Shown here piece by piece: positions 8,415 through 16,931 of a DNA stretch of 40,752 nt; position 1 is the first letter of the stretch, and the number at the start of each line of letters is the position of its first letter. The notes beneath the pieces are model-generated. The model did not search any database. It was not told where the DNA came from and was given only the letters and a program-made list of their open reading frames with translations. This DNA comes from Bacillota bacterium (GTDB lineage: Bacteria > Bacillota > Clostridia > Peptostreptococcales > Anaerovoracaceae): positions 1 to 40,752 of the forward strand of contig JAFRIQ010000030.1 in assembly GCA_017432725.1 (NCBI GenBank), written 5' to 3'. A program made the translations under genes and the position numbers.

Positions 8415-9632
8415 ATGGGCAACAAGGCAGAAACCATACACGTAAGACTGCTCGGCGGTTTTTCCGCAACGTATAAAGGGAAAGATATCACCGACAGCAA
8501 ACACAGCGTTTCACAGTTCGCAACTTTAATGCAACTTCTTTTCTACTGTAAGAATACGGGCGTGAGCAGGAGCTTCATGAAAGAAGTACTGTTCGGAGAC
8601 AGAGATGTCGACGACGCCCAGCATGCAGTAAGGAATATCATTTACAACGCAAAGAAAAGACTAAAAGCCGTGGGGCTTCCCGATGCAGACTATATAACGG
8701 TCGAAAACGGGACGTACTTCTGGACAGACAAGATCCCTACGGTATGCGATACGGAAGAATTCGAACACCTTTACGAACTGGCTCAGGAGGAAACTGACGA
8801 ACTCGAAAAACTTTCTTTCCTGATGGATGCCATACATAAATACGGCGGAGAATTCCTTTTCGGACAGGTCAGCGGAGCCTGGGCGGTAAGAGAGGCAGTA
8901 AAATACCGTGATCTCTTCAGCCGCTGCACCGAAGATGCAGCTGAGATAATGAGGAACCGTCTCATGTACAAGGAGCTTCTTTCACTTGGTGAGTATGCGA
9001 CTCAGGTCGACCCCTTCGCAGAATGGGAGATGCTTTCCATAGAAGCCCTCTCGGCTCTCGGAAGGTTCAAACAAGCGGAAGAACTCTGCGACCGCACGGT
9101 AGAGTTATATATAAACGAACACGGACAAAAGAATCCTACTTACATTAGAGATCTTGCCAACAGACTCAGCGCCGGTATGGTGCATCAGTATGCTGATATA
9201 TCAAAAATACAGGCAGACCTTGCATCTCCGCTCATAGAAATAAAAGGCGGCCTGTTCTGCGCGTACCCTGTATTCCAGGAAGTATACAGAACCCTCGGAA
9301 GACTCATGGAAAGACATGCGGACCGTTTTTACCTCATGCTCTGCACCATTCTTGACAGCAAAGGCAACATTATGGAAAGCGGCTCCAAACTCGACGAATT
9401 GTCGCCGAGGCTCCAGGAAGCGATCATCCTATCCATACGTCATTCAGACACCGTTACTAAATACGGCAAAGGCCAGTACCTTGTGCTCCTTACCAATACC
9501 AGCAGAGAAGACTGCGAGATCGTTAGGAGACGTATCGACAGGAATTTCCTTACGCCGAGCCAGCGGACCGGTATCGATTATCAGATCAATACGGCGATAA
9601 TCTCTCCGGAAATGCTCAAACGACCATTATAA
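8415..9632 (+). CDS. SARP/BTAD-type transcriptional regulator with degenerate GGDEF-like tail
   Basis: The 405-aa protein begins with a SARP-type winged-helix DNA-binding domain (about residues 5-100: VRLLGGFSATYKGKDI, then SVSQFATLMQLLFY) and a BTAD tetratricopeptide-like domain (about 110-260, ending in RFKQAEELCDRTVELY). The last 125 residues look like a diguanylate-cyclase fold: SDTVTKYGKGQYLVLL (residues 345-360) sits where the GGDEF loop belongs but has YGKGQY instead of GG(D/E)EF, so it is expected to be inactive and may only bind a ligand or another protein. AAGGAGGTG gives a strong ribosome binding site. It is divergent from the surface-protein gene and ends at a clean terminator. 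It probably acts in the cytosol as an activator; the target is unknown. Confidence 0.8.
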   Translation: MGNKAETIHVRLLGGFSATYKGKDITDSKHSVSQFATLMQLLFYCKNTGVSRSFMKEVLFGDRDVDDAQHAVRNIIYNAKKRLKAVGLPDADYITVENGTYFWTDKIPTVCDTEEFEHLYELAQEETDELEKLSFLMDAIHKYGGEFLFGQVSGAWAVREAVKYRDLFSRCTEDAAEIMRNRLMYKELLSLGEYATQVDPFAEWEMLSIEALSALGRFKQAEELCDRTVELYINEHGQKNPTYIRDLANRLSAGMVHQYADISKIQADLASPLIEIKGGLFCAYPVFQEVYRTLGRLMERHADRFYLMLCTILDSKGNIMESGSKLDELSPRLQEAIILSIRHSDTVTKYGKGQYLVLLTNTSREDCEIVRRRIDRNFLTPSQRTGIDYQINTAIISPEMLKRPL

Positions 9633-9643
9633 AACAACAACGT

Positions 9644-9682
9644 AAAAGGTGCCGTTCCTACAGGACGGCACCTTTATTTTTT
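9644..9682 (+). terminator. bidirectional terminator between SARP regulator and flavoenzyme gene
   Basis: AAAGGTGCCGT (from 9645) pairs with ACGGCACCTTT, an 11-bp stem, with TATTTTTT on the right and a shorter A-run on the left. It serves two convergent genes. Confidence 0.9.
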
Positions 9683-9693
9683 CTTCGTATCAT

Positions 9694-11619
9694 CTAAATA
9701 GCATTCGCTGCGTCATATGCGGTCTTCGTAGCTCTCGATATATCTGCCGTCGTTTCACCGGAGCAGTCTCCTATGAAAGTATACGGTACTTTGAGCCCGT
9801 CAAGATCGGGTCTCTGCTGCTTCGATCCCACTGCCATTACCACGAAGTCTGCCGGAATCTCTATCCTTTCCTCTCCGCTTTCGGTCTCTGTGATGCAGAT
9901 CACCTTGCCAGGCTCTATTTTTTCGAGCCTTGTTTTTACGTACATTTTTACGCCGTACTTCTCGTAATTTTCCATCATATACGGTCTGATGGTAGCGCTT
10001 TCTGTTTTCGCGACCATATCGAGCATCTCTATGACCGATACCTTCTGTCCGATGAAGCCCAGATATTCAGCAGTCTCCGCGCCCACCTGACCGCCTCCGA
10101 TCACAGCTACGTTTCCGAACACCACGGCTTTATGATCGAGTACGTCCCATGCGTTGGTAACGTGCGGAAGGTCGTATCCGGGAACTTTCACGGTGACGCA
10201 GGTCGCTCCCGTAGCCACCAGAACGTGATCGAATCCGTTCAGCACTTCTACGTCAGCTTTCCTGCCCATATGGAACTTGACGCCCAGTTTGGGAAGAATA
10301 TTTTCGTAATACCTGAGGCTTCTGAACATCTCCTCTTTTCTGGGAGGAACTGCAGCTATATTGATCTGACCTCCGATGCGGAGTTCCTTTTCAAAGACTT
10401 CAACATGATGACCTTTAAGAGCGGCCACTCTTGCGGCCTCGAGCCCCGCTATCCCTGCTCCTACCACTGCTACATTTTTAGGAGTCTCTGCAGGAACTAT
10501 CTTTCTCTCGGCCTCATGGCCGTTCTCCGGGTTGAGCACGCACTGTATATATGATGCTGACATGATGCTGTCCGTGCAGCCTTTGTTGCACATCATGCAA
10601 AGCCTTATCTCATCGGCTCTGCCTTCGGCGCATTTGTTCCCTATATCCGGATCGCACACAAGAGGTCTTCCCATGGCAACTATATCCGCTTCACCGTTAT
10701 TAAGAAGCGCTTCCATGGCCTCGGGAGTCACTATCCTCGCCACGGCAGACGTGGGGATGGACACGACCTCTCTGATGCGTTTATGGGCTTCCATAGACGT
10801 ACCGTAGGGCTGTATACCCATAGGAGGAATGGTATCCGCTATGTTGCTCGTGTGGTTGGCTCCGGCGATATGTATCATATCGATGCCTTCCTTTTCGAGT
10901 ATCTGAGCATACTTTACGGCTTCCTCAAGTTCGAGTCCTCCGTTACCTCTGATCTGTCCGTTTTCCATGGGAAGTCTGATACCGAGCTTGTAGTCCATGA
11001 TCATATCGGGAACAGCTTTCCTTATGGCTCTTACCATCTCCGTTGAGAATCTGGTCCTGTTCTCGAAAGAACCTCCGAATTCGTCGCTGCGGTGATTCAT
11101 CTTCGTAGAAAGAAGAACTCCGTTGAGCCTGTCTCCGTGTATCTGTATAACGTCTATACCGGCCTTTTTTGCTATGACGGCTGCCTCTGCAGCTTTGTCT
11201 ATAAGATGGCGGAGAGTTTCTGCCGGAGCCTGGTCGGAGAAAGTTTTCATGCTTTCTGCCATGAACTTGCGGCCTTCCGCCATGCCCTCCGTTTCCACTA
11301 TGTGCTGGTATGTCTCTACGTCGAATTCTCTGTAGAAAAGCTGTACGCCAAGCTTTGTGCCGACTGCATGGCATGCATCGGCAAGCCTTTTGAAATTCGG
11401 AATGTCAGCTTCTGAGAGTATCTTCAGTCCGAATCCGGGAAGACAGCTCACGTTTCCCAGAACTATATACGCGCAGCCGCCTTCGGCTATCCTTTTGTAG
11501 AAATTGAAACTGCGCTCCCCTATGACTCCGCTTTCTTCATAGCCGGTGGTCATGGGCGGGAACATGATCCTGTTCTTGAACGTGACGCCCTTGATGGTGA
11601 TAGGTTCGTTAATTTTCAT
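9694..11619 (-). CDS. NADH:flavin oxidoreductase, 2,4-dienoyl-CoA reductase / enoate reductase type
   Basis: The 641-aa protein has an old-yellow-enzyme TIM barrel (about residues 1-335) that binds FMN, a [4Fe-4S] site with C-x2-C-x3-C-x11-C spacing (near 338-360, CMMCNKGC then QC) and two Rossmann folds for FAD and NAD(P)H (GAGIAGLEAARVAALKG and IGGGQVGAETAEYLG). This layout and length match E. coli FadH, clostridial enoate reductases and BaiCD/BaiH bile-acid enzymes, which reduce conjugated C=C bonds. The cysteine spacing equals that of FadH. No bai or fatty-acid genes are nearby, so the substrate is open. AGGAGGAAGC precedes the ATG. It follows era by 19 nt on the same strand and may be read from that operon. 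Confidence 0.88.
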   Translation of the reverse strand: MKINEPITIKGVTFKNRIMFPPMTTGYEESGVIGERSFNFYKRIAEGGCAYIVLGNVSCLPGFGLKILSEADIPNFKRLADACHAVGTKLGVQLFYREFDVETYQHIVETEGMAEGRKFMAESMKTFSDQAPAETLRHLIDKAAEAAVIAKKAGIDVIQIHGDRLNGVLLSTKMNHRSDEFGGSFENRTRFSTEMVRAIRKAVPDMIMDYKLGIRLPMENGQIRGNGGLELEEAVKYAQILEKEGIDMIHIAGANHTSNIADTIPPMGIQPYGTSMEAHKRIREVVSIPTSAVARIVTPEAMEALLNNGEADIVAMGRPLVCDPDIGNKCAEGRADEIRLCMMCNKGCTDSIMSASYIQCVLNPENGHEAERKIVPAETPKNVAVVGAGIAGLEAARVAALKGHHVEVFEKELRIGGQINIAAVPPRKEEMFRSLRYYENILPKLGVKFHMGRKADVEVLNGFDHVLVATGATCVTVKVPGYDLPHVTNAWDVLDHKAVVFGNVAVIGGGQVGAETAEYLGFIGQKVSVIEMLDMVAKTESATIRPYMMENYEKYGVKMYVKTRLEKIEPGKVICITETESGEERIEIPADFVVMAVGSKQQRPDLDGLKVPYTFIGDCSGETTADISRATKTAYDAANAI

Positions 11620-11638
11620 ATGCTTCCTCCTATGCCCG

Positions 11639-12532
11639 TTATTTATATCCGAAATTGCTTATGGCGATGGTACTGTCTCTCCATCTTTCCTTTACTTTAA
11701 CGAACAGCTCGAGATAGACCTTGCACCCGAGGAGCGCTTCTATCTCTTCTCTTGCCGACATACCTATGCCTTTCAGCGTGTGTCCCTTTTTCCCTATGAT
11801 GATCCCTTTGTGGCTCTGCTTTTCGCAGTATATCGCCGCGTTGATCTTGGTGACCTTTCCGCTTTCATCGAAGGCTTCTATCTCCACGGCTACGCCGTGG
11901 GGAACTTCTTCATTAAGGTATGTCAGTATCTTCTCCCTGATGATCTCGGAAACCAGGAACCTTTCGGGGTTATCGGTGATCATATCCGGCGGGAAGTACA
12001 TAGGTCCTTCTTCAGCTCTTTCCTCCAGCGCTTTGAGAAGGTAGTCTACGTTCTTTCCCTCGAGGGCGTTCGTTCCTACTATCTCCTCAAAAATTCCCAT
12101 CGCTTCGTATGAAGCGTAGATTGCTTCGAAGGTGGCAGGATCAATTTTATCTATCTTGTTGATGACCAGTATCTTGGGGGTATCGACTTTCTTTAATGCG
12201 TCGATAATATATCTGTCGCCGGACTTCCCGTCTTCGAGAGGCGAATCTACCAGGAACAGTATCATATCCACCTCTCCGAAGGTGCTCAGAGCCGTCTCGG
12301 TCATGTAGCTCCCGAGGGCGTTCTTGGGTTTATGTATGCCCGGTGTATCGATGAATACGAGCTGGCATACGGGCTCCCCGTCTTCGGTTCGTGTGTAGAT
12401 GCCACGTATGGCGTTTCTGGTGGTCTGAGCCTTATCGCTCGTAATGGCCACCTTTTCTCCGAGTATGGAATTAAGAAGCGTGGATTTCCCCACGTTGGGT
12501 CTTCCAACTATAGCTACGAATCCCGATCTCAT
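11639..12532 (-). CDS. era: ribosome-assembly GTPase Era
   Basis: The 297-aa protein has the usual Era length and layout: a GTPase domain with GRPNVGKSTLLN (G1, residues 10-21), DTPGIHKP (G3) and NKIDKI (G4), and a C-terminal KH domain (about 205-290, with the GxxG-like IIGKKGHTL) that binds the 3' end of 16S rRNA during 30S maturation. Its ATG overlaps the ybeY stop codon as ATGA, so the two are translationally coupled. phoH-ybeY-era is a common order in Bacillota. Confidence 0.97.
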   Translation of the reverse strand: MRSGFVAIVGRPNVGKSTLLNSILGEKVAITSDKAQTTRNAIRGIYTRTEDGEPVCQLVFIDTPGIHKPKNALGSYMTETALSTFGEVDMILFLVDSPLEDGKSGDRYIIDALKKVDTPKILVINKIDKIDPATFEAIYASYEAMGIFEEIVGTNALEGKNVDYLLKALEERAEEGPMYFPPDMITDNPERFLVSEIIREKILTYLNEEVPHGVAVEIEAFDESGKVTKINAAIYCEKQSHKGIIIGKKGHTLKGIGMSAREEIEALLGCKVYLELFVKVKERWRDSTIAISNFGYK

Positions 12533-12996
12533 CTTGTGATACCAAGCTTGTTCATGACAAGTTCTTCCTTTTCTCTCATCTGTTTTTTTTCTTCTTCATC
12601 TTCATGGTCGTAACCGAGGAGATGGAATACGGAATGAACGAAAAGATAAAGCAGTTCCCTTTCGTAGGAATGACCGTATTCTTCAGCCTGCTGCCTGGCT
12701 TTATCTGCGCAGATCACCACGTCGCCGAGTTCAACGAAAACACCCTCTTCCGTTTCGCAGGGTATCTCGCCCCTTTCGTACATAGGAAAAGAAAGAACGT
12801 CTGTCGCTCTGTCGACTCCTCTGTATTCTTTATTGAGCTTATGTATCTCCTCGAGACTTACAAAACTAACAGATACCTCCGCCGGGACTGTTATACGCTC
12901 TTCATCAAGGGCATATTCCGCAGCGGTCTGCATAGCGCCGGAAGTCTCTGCATCCGGCATATTGTCTTCATCAAAATATATGTTGAGTGCAGCCAT
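12529..12996 (-). CDS. ybeY: endoribonuclease YbeY
   Basis: The 155-aa protein is of family size and carries the Zn-binding motif HSVFHLLGYDH (H-x3-H-x5-H), needed for 16S rRNA 3' end processing and ribosome quality control. I chose the ATG at 12996, two nt past the phoH stop codon, because it gives the usual YbeY start (MAALNIYFDE) and has GAGGAATAAG in front. A start at 13029 would add 11 residues inside phoH and lacks support. It overlaps era by 4 nt. Confidence 0.95.
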   Translation of the reverse strand: MAALNIYFDEDNMPDAETSGAMQTAAEYALDEERITVPAEVSVSFVSLEEIHKLNKEYRGVDRATDVLSFPMYERGEIPCETEEGVFVELGDVVICADKARQQAEEYGHSYERELLYLFVHSVFHLLGYDHEDEEEKKQMREKEELVMNKLGITR

Positions 12997-12997
12997 C

Positions 12998-13966
12998 TTA
13001 TTCCTCGTTCCACTCCGGATGCTTTGCAAGATACCTGTCGTAGGCGTTGACTATCTTTCTTACGAGAGGATGTCTCACCACGTCCGTATCGGTGAGCTCG
13101 CAGAATGCTATCCCTTCTACGCCCTGAAGTATCCTCATGGCGTCTATGAGTCCGGAACGTTTTCCTCTCGGAAGATCTATCTGCGTTACGTCGCCCGTCA
13201 CTATGACCTTGGAACCGAATCCCATACGCGTCAGGAACATCTTCATCTGCTCCTTTGTGGCGTTCTGGGCTTCATCGAGGATGATATATGAATTATCAAG
13301 AGTCCTTCCTCTCATATACGCGAGAGGCACTACCTCTATGACTTCCTTTTCTTTGAGTCTTAAAGCCGCTTCTCTTCCGAGCACATCGTAAAGGGCATCA
13401 TACAGAGGCCTGAGATACGGATCCACCTTTTCCTGAAGATCTCCGGGAAGGAAACCAAGCCTTTCGCCTGCTTCCACCGCAGGCCTTGCAAGTATGATCT
13501 TCTCGACCTCTTTCGCTTTAAGAGACGATACCGCCATCGCCACGGCTATGTAAGTTTTGCCTGTTCCTGCGGGACCTACGCCGAAGCATATGTCGTTCTT
13601 CTTTATGGCGTCTACGTAATCCTTCTGACCTATGGTCTTGGGCTTTATGGGTCTTCCTTTCACCGTGTAACAGATGACGTCTCTTTGCAGATTGCTCTGG
13701 GTGTATGAAACGCCTTCTCCCGCCAGGGTTATTATGTAGTTTACCTTCTGTTCGTCGAGTTTCTGGCCGCTTTCAACGACCTTAAAAAGCTCGTTGATGA
13801 CAAACTCCGCAGACTCGGGATCGTCACCTATGATGGATATCTCATCTCCGCGGTATGCGATCTGCACGTTGCAGGCCTTCTCAACAAGCTTCATGTTGTA
13901 GTCGAAGACACCGAAAACTTCGGAAGGTTCGACCATCACGCTGGGTTTTATTCGGATCTCACTCAA
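12998..13966 (-). CDS. phoH: PhoH family ATPase
   Basis: The 322-aa protein has the PhoH-like P-loop ATPase domain (about residues 115-320) with Walker A GPAGTGKT and Walker B YIILDEAQNA, after an N-terminal KH-like region. PhoH proteins are cytosolic ATPases linked to RNA metabolism; the exact reaction is not settled. The start is TTG at 13966 (encoding MSEIRIKP), preceded by AGAGGAC about 7 nt upstream; no in-frame ATG is better. It leads the phoH-ybeY-era cluster, which ties it to ribosome maturation. Confidence 0.93.
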   Translation of the reverse strand: MSEIRIKPSVMVEPSEVFGVFDYNMKLVEKACNVQIAYRGDEISIIGDDPESAEFVINELFKVVESGQKLDEQKVNYIITLAGEGVSYTQSNLQRDVICYTVKGRPIKPKTIGQKDYVDAIKKNDICFGVGPAGTGKTYIAVAMAVSSLKAKEVEKIILARPAVEAGERLGFLPGDLQEKVDPYLRPLYDALYDVLGREAALRLKEKEVIEVVPLAYMRGRTLDNSYIILDEAQNATKEQMKMFLTRMGFGSKVIVTGDVTQIDLPRGKRSGLIDAMRILQGVEGIAFCELTDTDVVRHPLVRKIVNAYDRYLAKHPEWNEE

Positions 13967-13992
13967 TAATTTTGTCCTCTTTTTCCTTGAAC

Positions 13993-14026
13993 ATCAAAAT
14001 ACAGGCGGAAACCCGCCTGTATTGAT
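13993..14026 (-). terminator. terminator of the metal-exporter gene
   Basis: ATACAGGCGG (13999-14008) pairs with CCGCCTGTAT (14013-14022), and the stem extends with ATCA/TGAT. Read leftward, the hairpin is followed by TTTTGAT. It separates the exporter gene from phoH. Confidence 0.8.
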
Positions 14027-14056
14027 TTTATCAAAACTTAAAGATACTTAAAAGAG

Positions 14057-14899
14057 TTAAAAGATGAGATTTAGGATAATGCCTGTCAATGCGCTGCAAA
14101 TATACAGAGTCAACGTGATTATAACGCATTCCTTCTTCGACTTGTTCATTCTGAATAGCACGATCAGGCCAAGCCCCGCTCCTGAGCACAGCCCCGCCAC
14201 TGCCGATGCGAAGCTCAAAGATCCGGACAGATAAAGCTCCGTAAACAGAACGGATACAGCGCAATTGGGTACAAGCCCGAGAAGCGCAGTGATGAACGGC
14301 TGAATAAAGAGATCTCCTCCTATGAACGTAGCCAGTTCCTCTGCGCCTATGAGCGCTATGAGTATATTGAGACCGAAACAGATCCCGAACAGCCACCCCT
14401 CTATCTTGAGGGTATGGATGAGCGCAGGCCTTAATATACCGGGGCTTTCCTCACAGCCGCAGTCCTCATCGGTACATATATCCCCCACTTCTTTACGCAG
14501 CTTCCATCTTTTGAAGATCGGATTCAAAAGATATCCGAAAACGAGGGCTGAGGTGAATTTCACAAGAAGCAGTCTCCAGATACCCGAAGAAGCGCCCGGG
14601 TGGCTGAGCATGATCAGAAGGGCTTCATCGGAAGTCGCAAGAAATACGGAAATGAGAGTACCGGCTCCTATCACGCCGCCTACGTACAGATTGCTCATGG
14701 CAGCGGAAAAACCGCACTGAGGTATAAGCCCCAATACGGAAGAAAACAAAGGTCCTAAAGCCTCTCCTTTTTTTACAAAAGCCATGCTCATAACTTCGGA
14801 ATGTTTCTCCAAAGCTTCCATGAGTAGATATACTGCGAAAAGGAAAGGCAACGCTACTGCGCAGTCTTTCAGCGCATCCAGAAATGCATCTATTATCAT
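14057..14899 (-). CDS. putative 10-TM heavy-metal exporter (ArsP_2/DUF2899-like)
   Basis: The 280-aa protein is almost entirely membrane helices in two homologous halves, each with a conserved break motif: GLIPQCGFSAAMSNLYVGG (about residues 57-75) and GLVPNCAVSVLFTELYLSG (about 211-229). This inverted-repeat pattern with Pro-x-Cys matches the putative 10-TM metal exporter family (ArsP_2, also annotated as manganese or arsenic efflux). A cytosolic loop between the halves carries CTDEDCGCEE, a likely metal-binding cluster. The start at 14899 is preceded directly by an extended -10 element and no ribosome binding site, so the mRNA may be leaderless. The metal is unknown; no arsR or metal riboswitch is seen. 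Confidence 0.75.
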   Translation of the reverse strand: MIIDAFLDALKDCAVALPFLFAVYLLMEALEKHSEVMSMAFVKKGEALGPLFSSVLGLIPQCGFSAAMSNLYVGGVIGAGTLISVFLATSDEALLIMLSHPGASSGIWRLLLVKFTSALVFGYLLNPIFKRWKLRKEVGDICTDEDCGCEESPGILRPALIHTLKIEGWLFGICFGLNILIALIGAEELATFIGGDLFIQPFITALLGLVPNCAVSVLFTELYLSGSLSFASAVAGLCSGAGLGLIVLFRMNKSKKECVIITLTLYICSALTGIILNLIF

Positions 14900-14908
14900 A
14901 ACTACGGC

Positions 14909-14917
14909 ATTGTATCA
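14909..14917 (-). promoter_or_regulatory. extended -10 promoter giving a near-leaderless exporter mRNA
   Basis: On the minus strand TGA-TACAAT is an extended -10 with the hexamer at 14914-14909. The expected start near 14902 leaves about 3 nt before the ATG at 14899, and there is no Shine-Dalgarno sequence. Confidence 0.5.
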
Positions 14918-15052
14918 CAAGCGATGCAAAGGCGCTACAGCTTTATGTCAAAATACAAAAAATGTATATTTACTTTTATAATTGCATTATTTGAGCATAT
15001 ATTATATATTTTATGTATATTTATTTTCATTATACTTTCAGGAGGTATCATT

Positions 15053-15223
15053 ATGAAAGCAAACGCACCTACAAAGGTCACTCTTATCGCATCTATTATC
15101 CTTGCGGTGATAGCGCTTATCGCTAATTTCGTCGCCATTCCCGTCATTTCAGGCTACGCATTCTTCATCATGTGCGGAGCATTCGTAGTACTGCTCCTCG
15201 GATGCCTGCTTAAGGGAAAATAA
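15053..15223 (+). CDS. small two-helix membrane protein
   Basis: This 56-aa protein is not recognised. It has two hydrophobic segments (VTLIASIILAVIALIANFVA and YAFFIMCGAFVVLLLGCLL) joined by a short turn, with a basic C-terminus. It should lie in the cell membrane as a hairpin. CAGGAGGTATCATT gives a strong ribosome binding site for the ATG at 15053. The 150 nt upstream are very AT-rich and contain TATAAT at 14977-14982. It ends 20 nt before a terminator, so it is its own transcription unit. Length and layout fit small regulatory or stress membrane proteins, but no function can be given. Confidence 0.75.
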   Translation: MKANAPTKVTLIASIILAVIALIANFVAIPVISGYAFFIMCGAFVVLLLGCLLKGK

Positions 15224-15243
15224 GCTGAAAGGAAAAGCTCATG

Positions 15244-15274
15244 GCGCATCCCGGAAGGGATGCGCTATTTTTTT
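15244..15274 (+). terminator. terminator after the small membrane protein
   Basis: GCGCATCCC (15244-15252) pairs with GGGATGCGC (15257-15265) around loop GGAA, followed by TATTTTTTT. This is a textbook intrinsic terminator. Confidence 0.95.
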
Positions 15275-15275
15275 C

Positions 15276-15304
15276 TTGCCAAAGCCCCATCCCTTGTATA
15301 TAAT
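15276..15304 (+). promoter_or_regulatory. sigma-A promoter of rpsU
   Basis: TTGCCA (15276-15281), a 17-bp spacer and a perfect TATAAT (15299-15304). The -35 begins at the end of the upstream terminator's T-run. The expected start near 15311 leaves a leader of about 34 nt. Confidence 0.8.
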
Positions 15305-15344
15305 ATTTGCTGTTCTTATCTGAACGAGTAAGGAGGTGAATGTC

Positions 15345-15527
15345 ATGGCACAAGTTACCGTCAGAGAAGGTGAGAATCTGGAAAACGCTCTCAAGAGATT
15401 CAAGAGATCCTGCGCTAGAGATGGAATCATGGCTGAACTCCGCAAAAGAGAATGCTACGAGAAACCCAGCGTAAGAGCAAAGAAGAAATCTGAAGCAGCC
15501 CGTAAAAAGGCAAAGCAGAGATACTAG
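15345..15527 (+). CDS. rpsU: 30S ribosomal protein S21
   Basis: The 60-aa basic protein matches S21: it starts [20 protein letters not shown] and ends in a Lys/Arg-rich tail ([14 protein letters not shown]). S21 sits on the 30S platform near the anti-Shine-Dalgarno region and helps initiation. The ATG at 15345 is preceded by AAGGAGGTG. A GTG at 15336 lies within that ribosome binding site and is rejected. It has its own promoter and terminator. Confidence 0.96.
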   Translation: MAQVTVREGENLENALKRFKRSCARDGIMAELRKRECYEKPSVRAKKKSEAARKKAKQRY

Positions 15528-15543
15528 TCTCACAAAGAACATC

Positions 15544-15571
15544 AAAGCCGGAGCAATGCTCCGGCTTTTTG
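15544..15571 (+). terminator. terminator of rpsU
   Basis: AAAGCCGGAGC pairs with GCTCCGGCTTT around AAT, followed by a T-run and GTTTTC. It lies between convergent rpsU and mtaB; on the minus strand the U-run is short, so it mainly serves rpsU. Confidence 0.92.
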
Positions 15572-15574
15572 TTT

Positions 15575-16924
15575 TCATATTACAGTTCCTTTGATGCCGT
15601 CCCGGAATACTTCCGTTACCAGTATATCCGCGAACTCGTTCTCCCTGCACTCATCTTTCGTGTAGACCATGGCGAAATTGCTTGCGTGGCCTTTGAAATA
15701 GCCCCTGTCTTTTTCTTCTATGAGGACTCTCTGAGTGGTACCCATCAGAGATGACATGAATTTTTTGCTTTCTTCCTCCGCCACCTCTGACAATATCCTG
15801 TTCCTTTCCTTTTTCACGGAGGGATCTATCTGATCCATTTCGGCAGCCGGGGTGTAGAGCCTGACGGAATAAGGGAAACCGTGTACGTGTATGAATCCGA
15901 CCTTTCTTACGAGTTCAAGGCTTTCTTCGAAGTCTTCCTCATTCTCTCCCGGGAAGCCCACTATTATGTCTGTAGTGACGCCGTAGTGCGGATCGAAGTC
16001 CTTGAAAGTCTTCACCATAGCCAGATAATCTTCAGCAGTATATCGCCTGTTCATAAGGGAAAGGACTTTATTGCTTCCGGACTGGGCGGAAAGATGAACG
16101 TGATGGGCAAGCTTTTCATACTTAAGAAGGGATGCGATATAGTTTGCGTCGACCACGGTAGGCTCCATACTGTTCAGCCTTATTCGGAAATCTCCGGGAA
16201 TATCGTTGAGAGCGCACACCAGGTCTTCAAGACTCGTTTCAAAGCCCTTTTCCGTCCCGTACAGAGCAGTGTTTATGCCTGTCAGTACAATTTCCTTATA
16301 TCCTTTTTCGATGAGCGATTTCGCCTCTTTTACAACGCTTTCAAGGGGTCTGGATCTCACGGGTCCCCTTGCGTAAGGGATCACGCAGTAGGAACAGAAC
16401 CTGTTGCATCCGTCTTCTATCTTGATCAGAGCCCTCGTTCTGCTCTCTATGCCGGTGACAGTTCCCAGCTCCTTGTAGCTGTTTTCACTTATGGGGCATG
16501 CCGGCATCCCGTAGCTTCCCTCTCTTTTCAGAAGCTTTCCGTAATCTTCGCTTTCCTTTATGAGATTGCGTCTTTTCTTTGTCCTTAAAAACTCTTCTGC
16601 AAGATCTGCGGCGCTTCCTTTTCCCGTGGTCCCCAAAATGATATCGGCTTCCTCTATCCTGTCGGTATCCTTGGGATTCGTCTGGGGATAGCAGCCCATG
16701 AGGATGACGACCGCATCGGGATTTTCCTTCCGCGCTTTTCTGACGAACTGCCTTGACTTTCTGTCCGCCATTGAAGTTACGCTGCAGCTGTTCACGATAT
16801 ATACGTCGGCCTTTTCACCGTCTTCCGCAAGCAAATACCCGCGGCGTTTGAAATCCTCCGCGATGGCCTGTGATTCATATTGATTGACCTTGCAGCCAAG
16901 TGTATAGAAAGCGACCTTTTTCAT
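15575..16924 (-). CDS. mtaB: tRNA t6A37 methylthiotransferase MtaB
   Basis: The 449-aa radical-SAM enzyme adds a methylthio group to t6A37 of ANN-decoding tRNAs. Domains in order: UPF0004 with N-terminal Fe-S cysteines (Cys11 in [11 protein letters not shown], then VNSCSV and MGCYPQ), a radical-SAM core with C-x3-C-x2-C (CNRFCSYC, about 170-177) and a C-terminal TRAM-like domain. The start TLGCKVNQ is typical of MtaB rather than MiaB. The start at 16924 is preceded by no Shine-Dalgarno sequence but by an extended -10 exactly 7 nt away, so the mRNA may be leaderless. In many Bacillota mtaB sits downstream of dnaJ; here it lies 2.4 kb from dnaJ with two unrelated genes between. Confidence 0.95.
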   Translation of the reverse strand: MKKVAFYTLGCKVNQYESQAIAEDFKRRGYLLAEDGEKADVYIVNSCSVTSMADRKSRQFVRKARKENPDAVVILMGCYPQTNPKDTDRIEEADIILGTTGKGSAADLAEEFLRTKKRRNLIKESEDYGKLLKREGSYGMPACPISENSYKELGTVTGIESRTRALIKIEDGCNRFCSYCVIPYARGPVRSRPLESVVKEAKSLIEKGYKEIVLTGINTALYGTEKGFETSLEDLVCALNDIPGDFRIRLNSMEPTVVDANYIASLLKYEKLAHHVHLSAQSGSNKVLSLMNRRYTAEDYLAMVKTFKDFDPHYGVTTDIIVGFPGENEEDFEESLELVRKVGFIHVHGFPYSVRLYTPAAEMDQIDPSVKKERNRILSEVAEEESKKFMSSLMGTTQRVLIEEKDRGYFKGHASNFAMVYTKDECRENEFADILVTEVFRDGIKGTVI

Positions 16925-16931
16925 GATTCGT

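Noticed and set aside
9649-10554. 301-codon frame opposite the flavoenzyme gene.
   Set aside because: Antisense shadow; the minus-strand gene has full cofactor motifs while this frame has none.
14900-15052. Metal riboswitch (yybP-ykoY or NiCo type) for the exporter gene.
   Set aside because: The likely transcription start is within 3 nt of the ATG, leaving no leader; the upstream sequence is plain AT-rich DNA.
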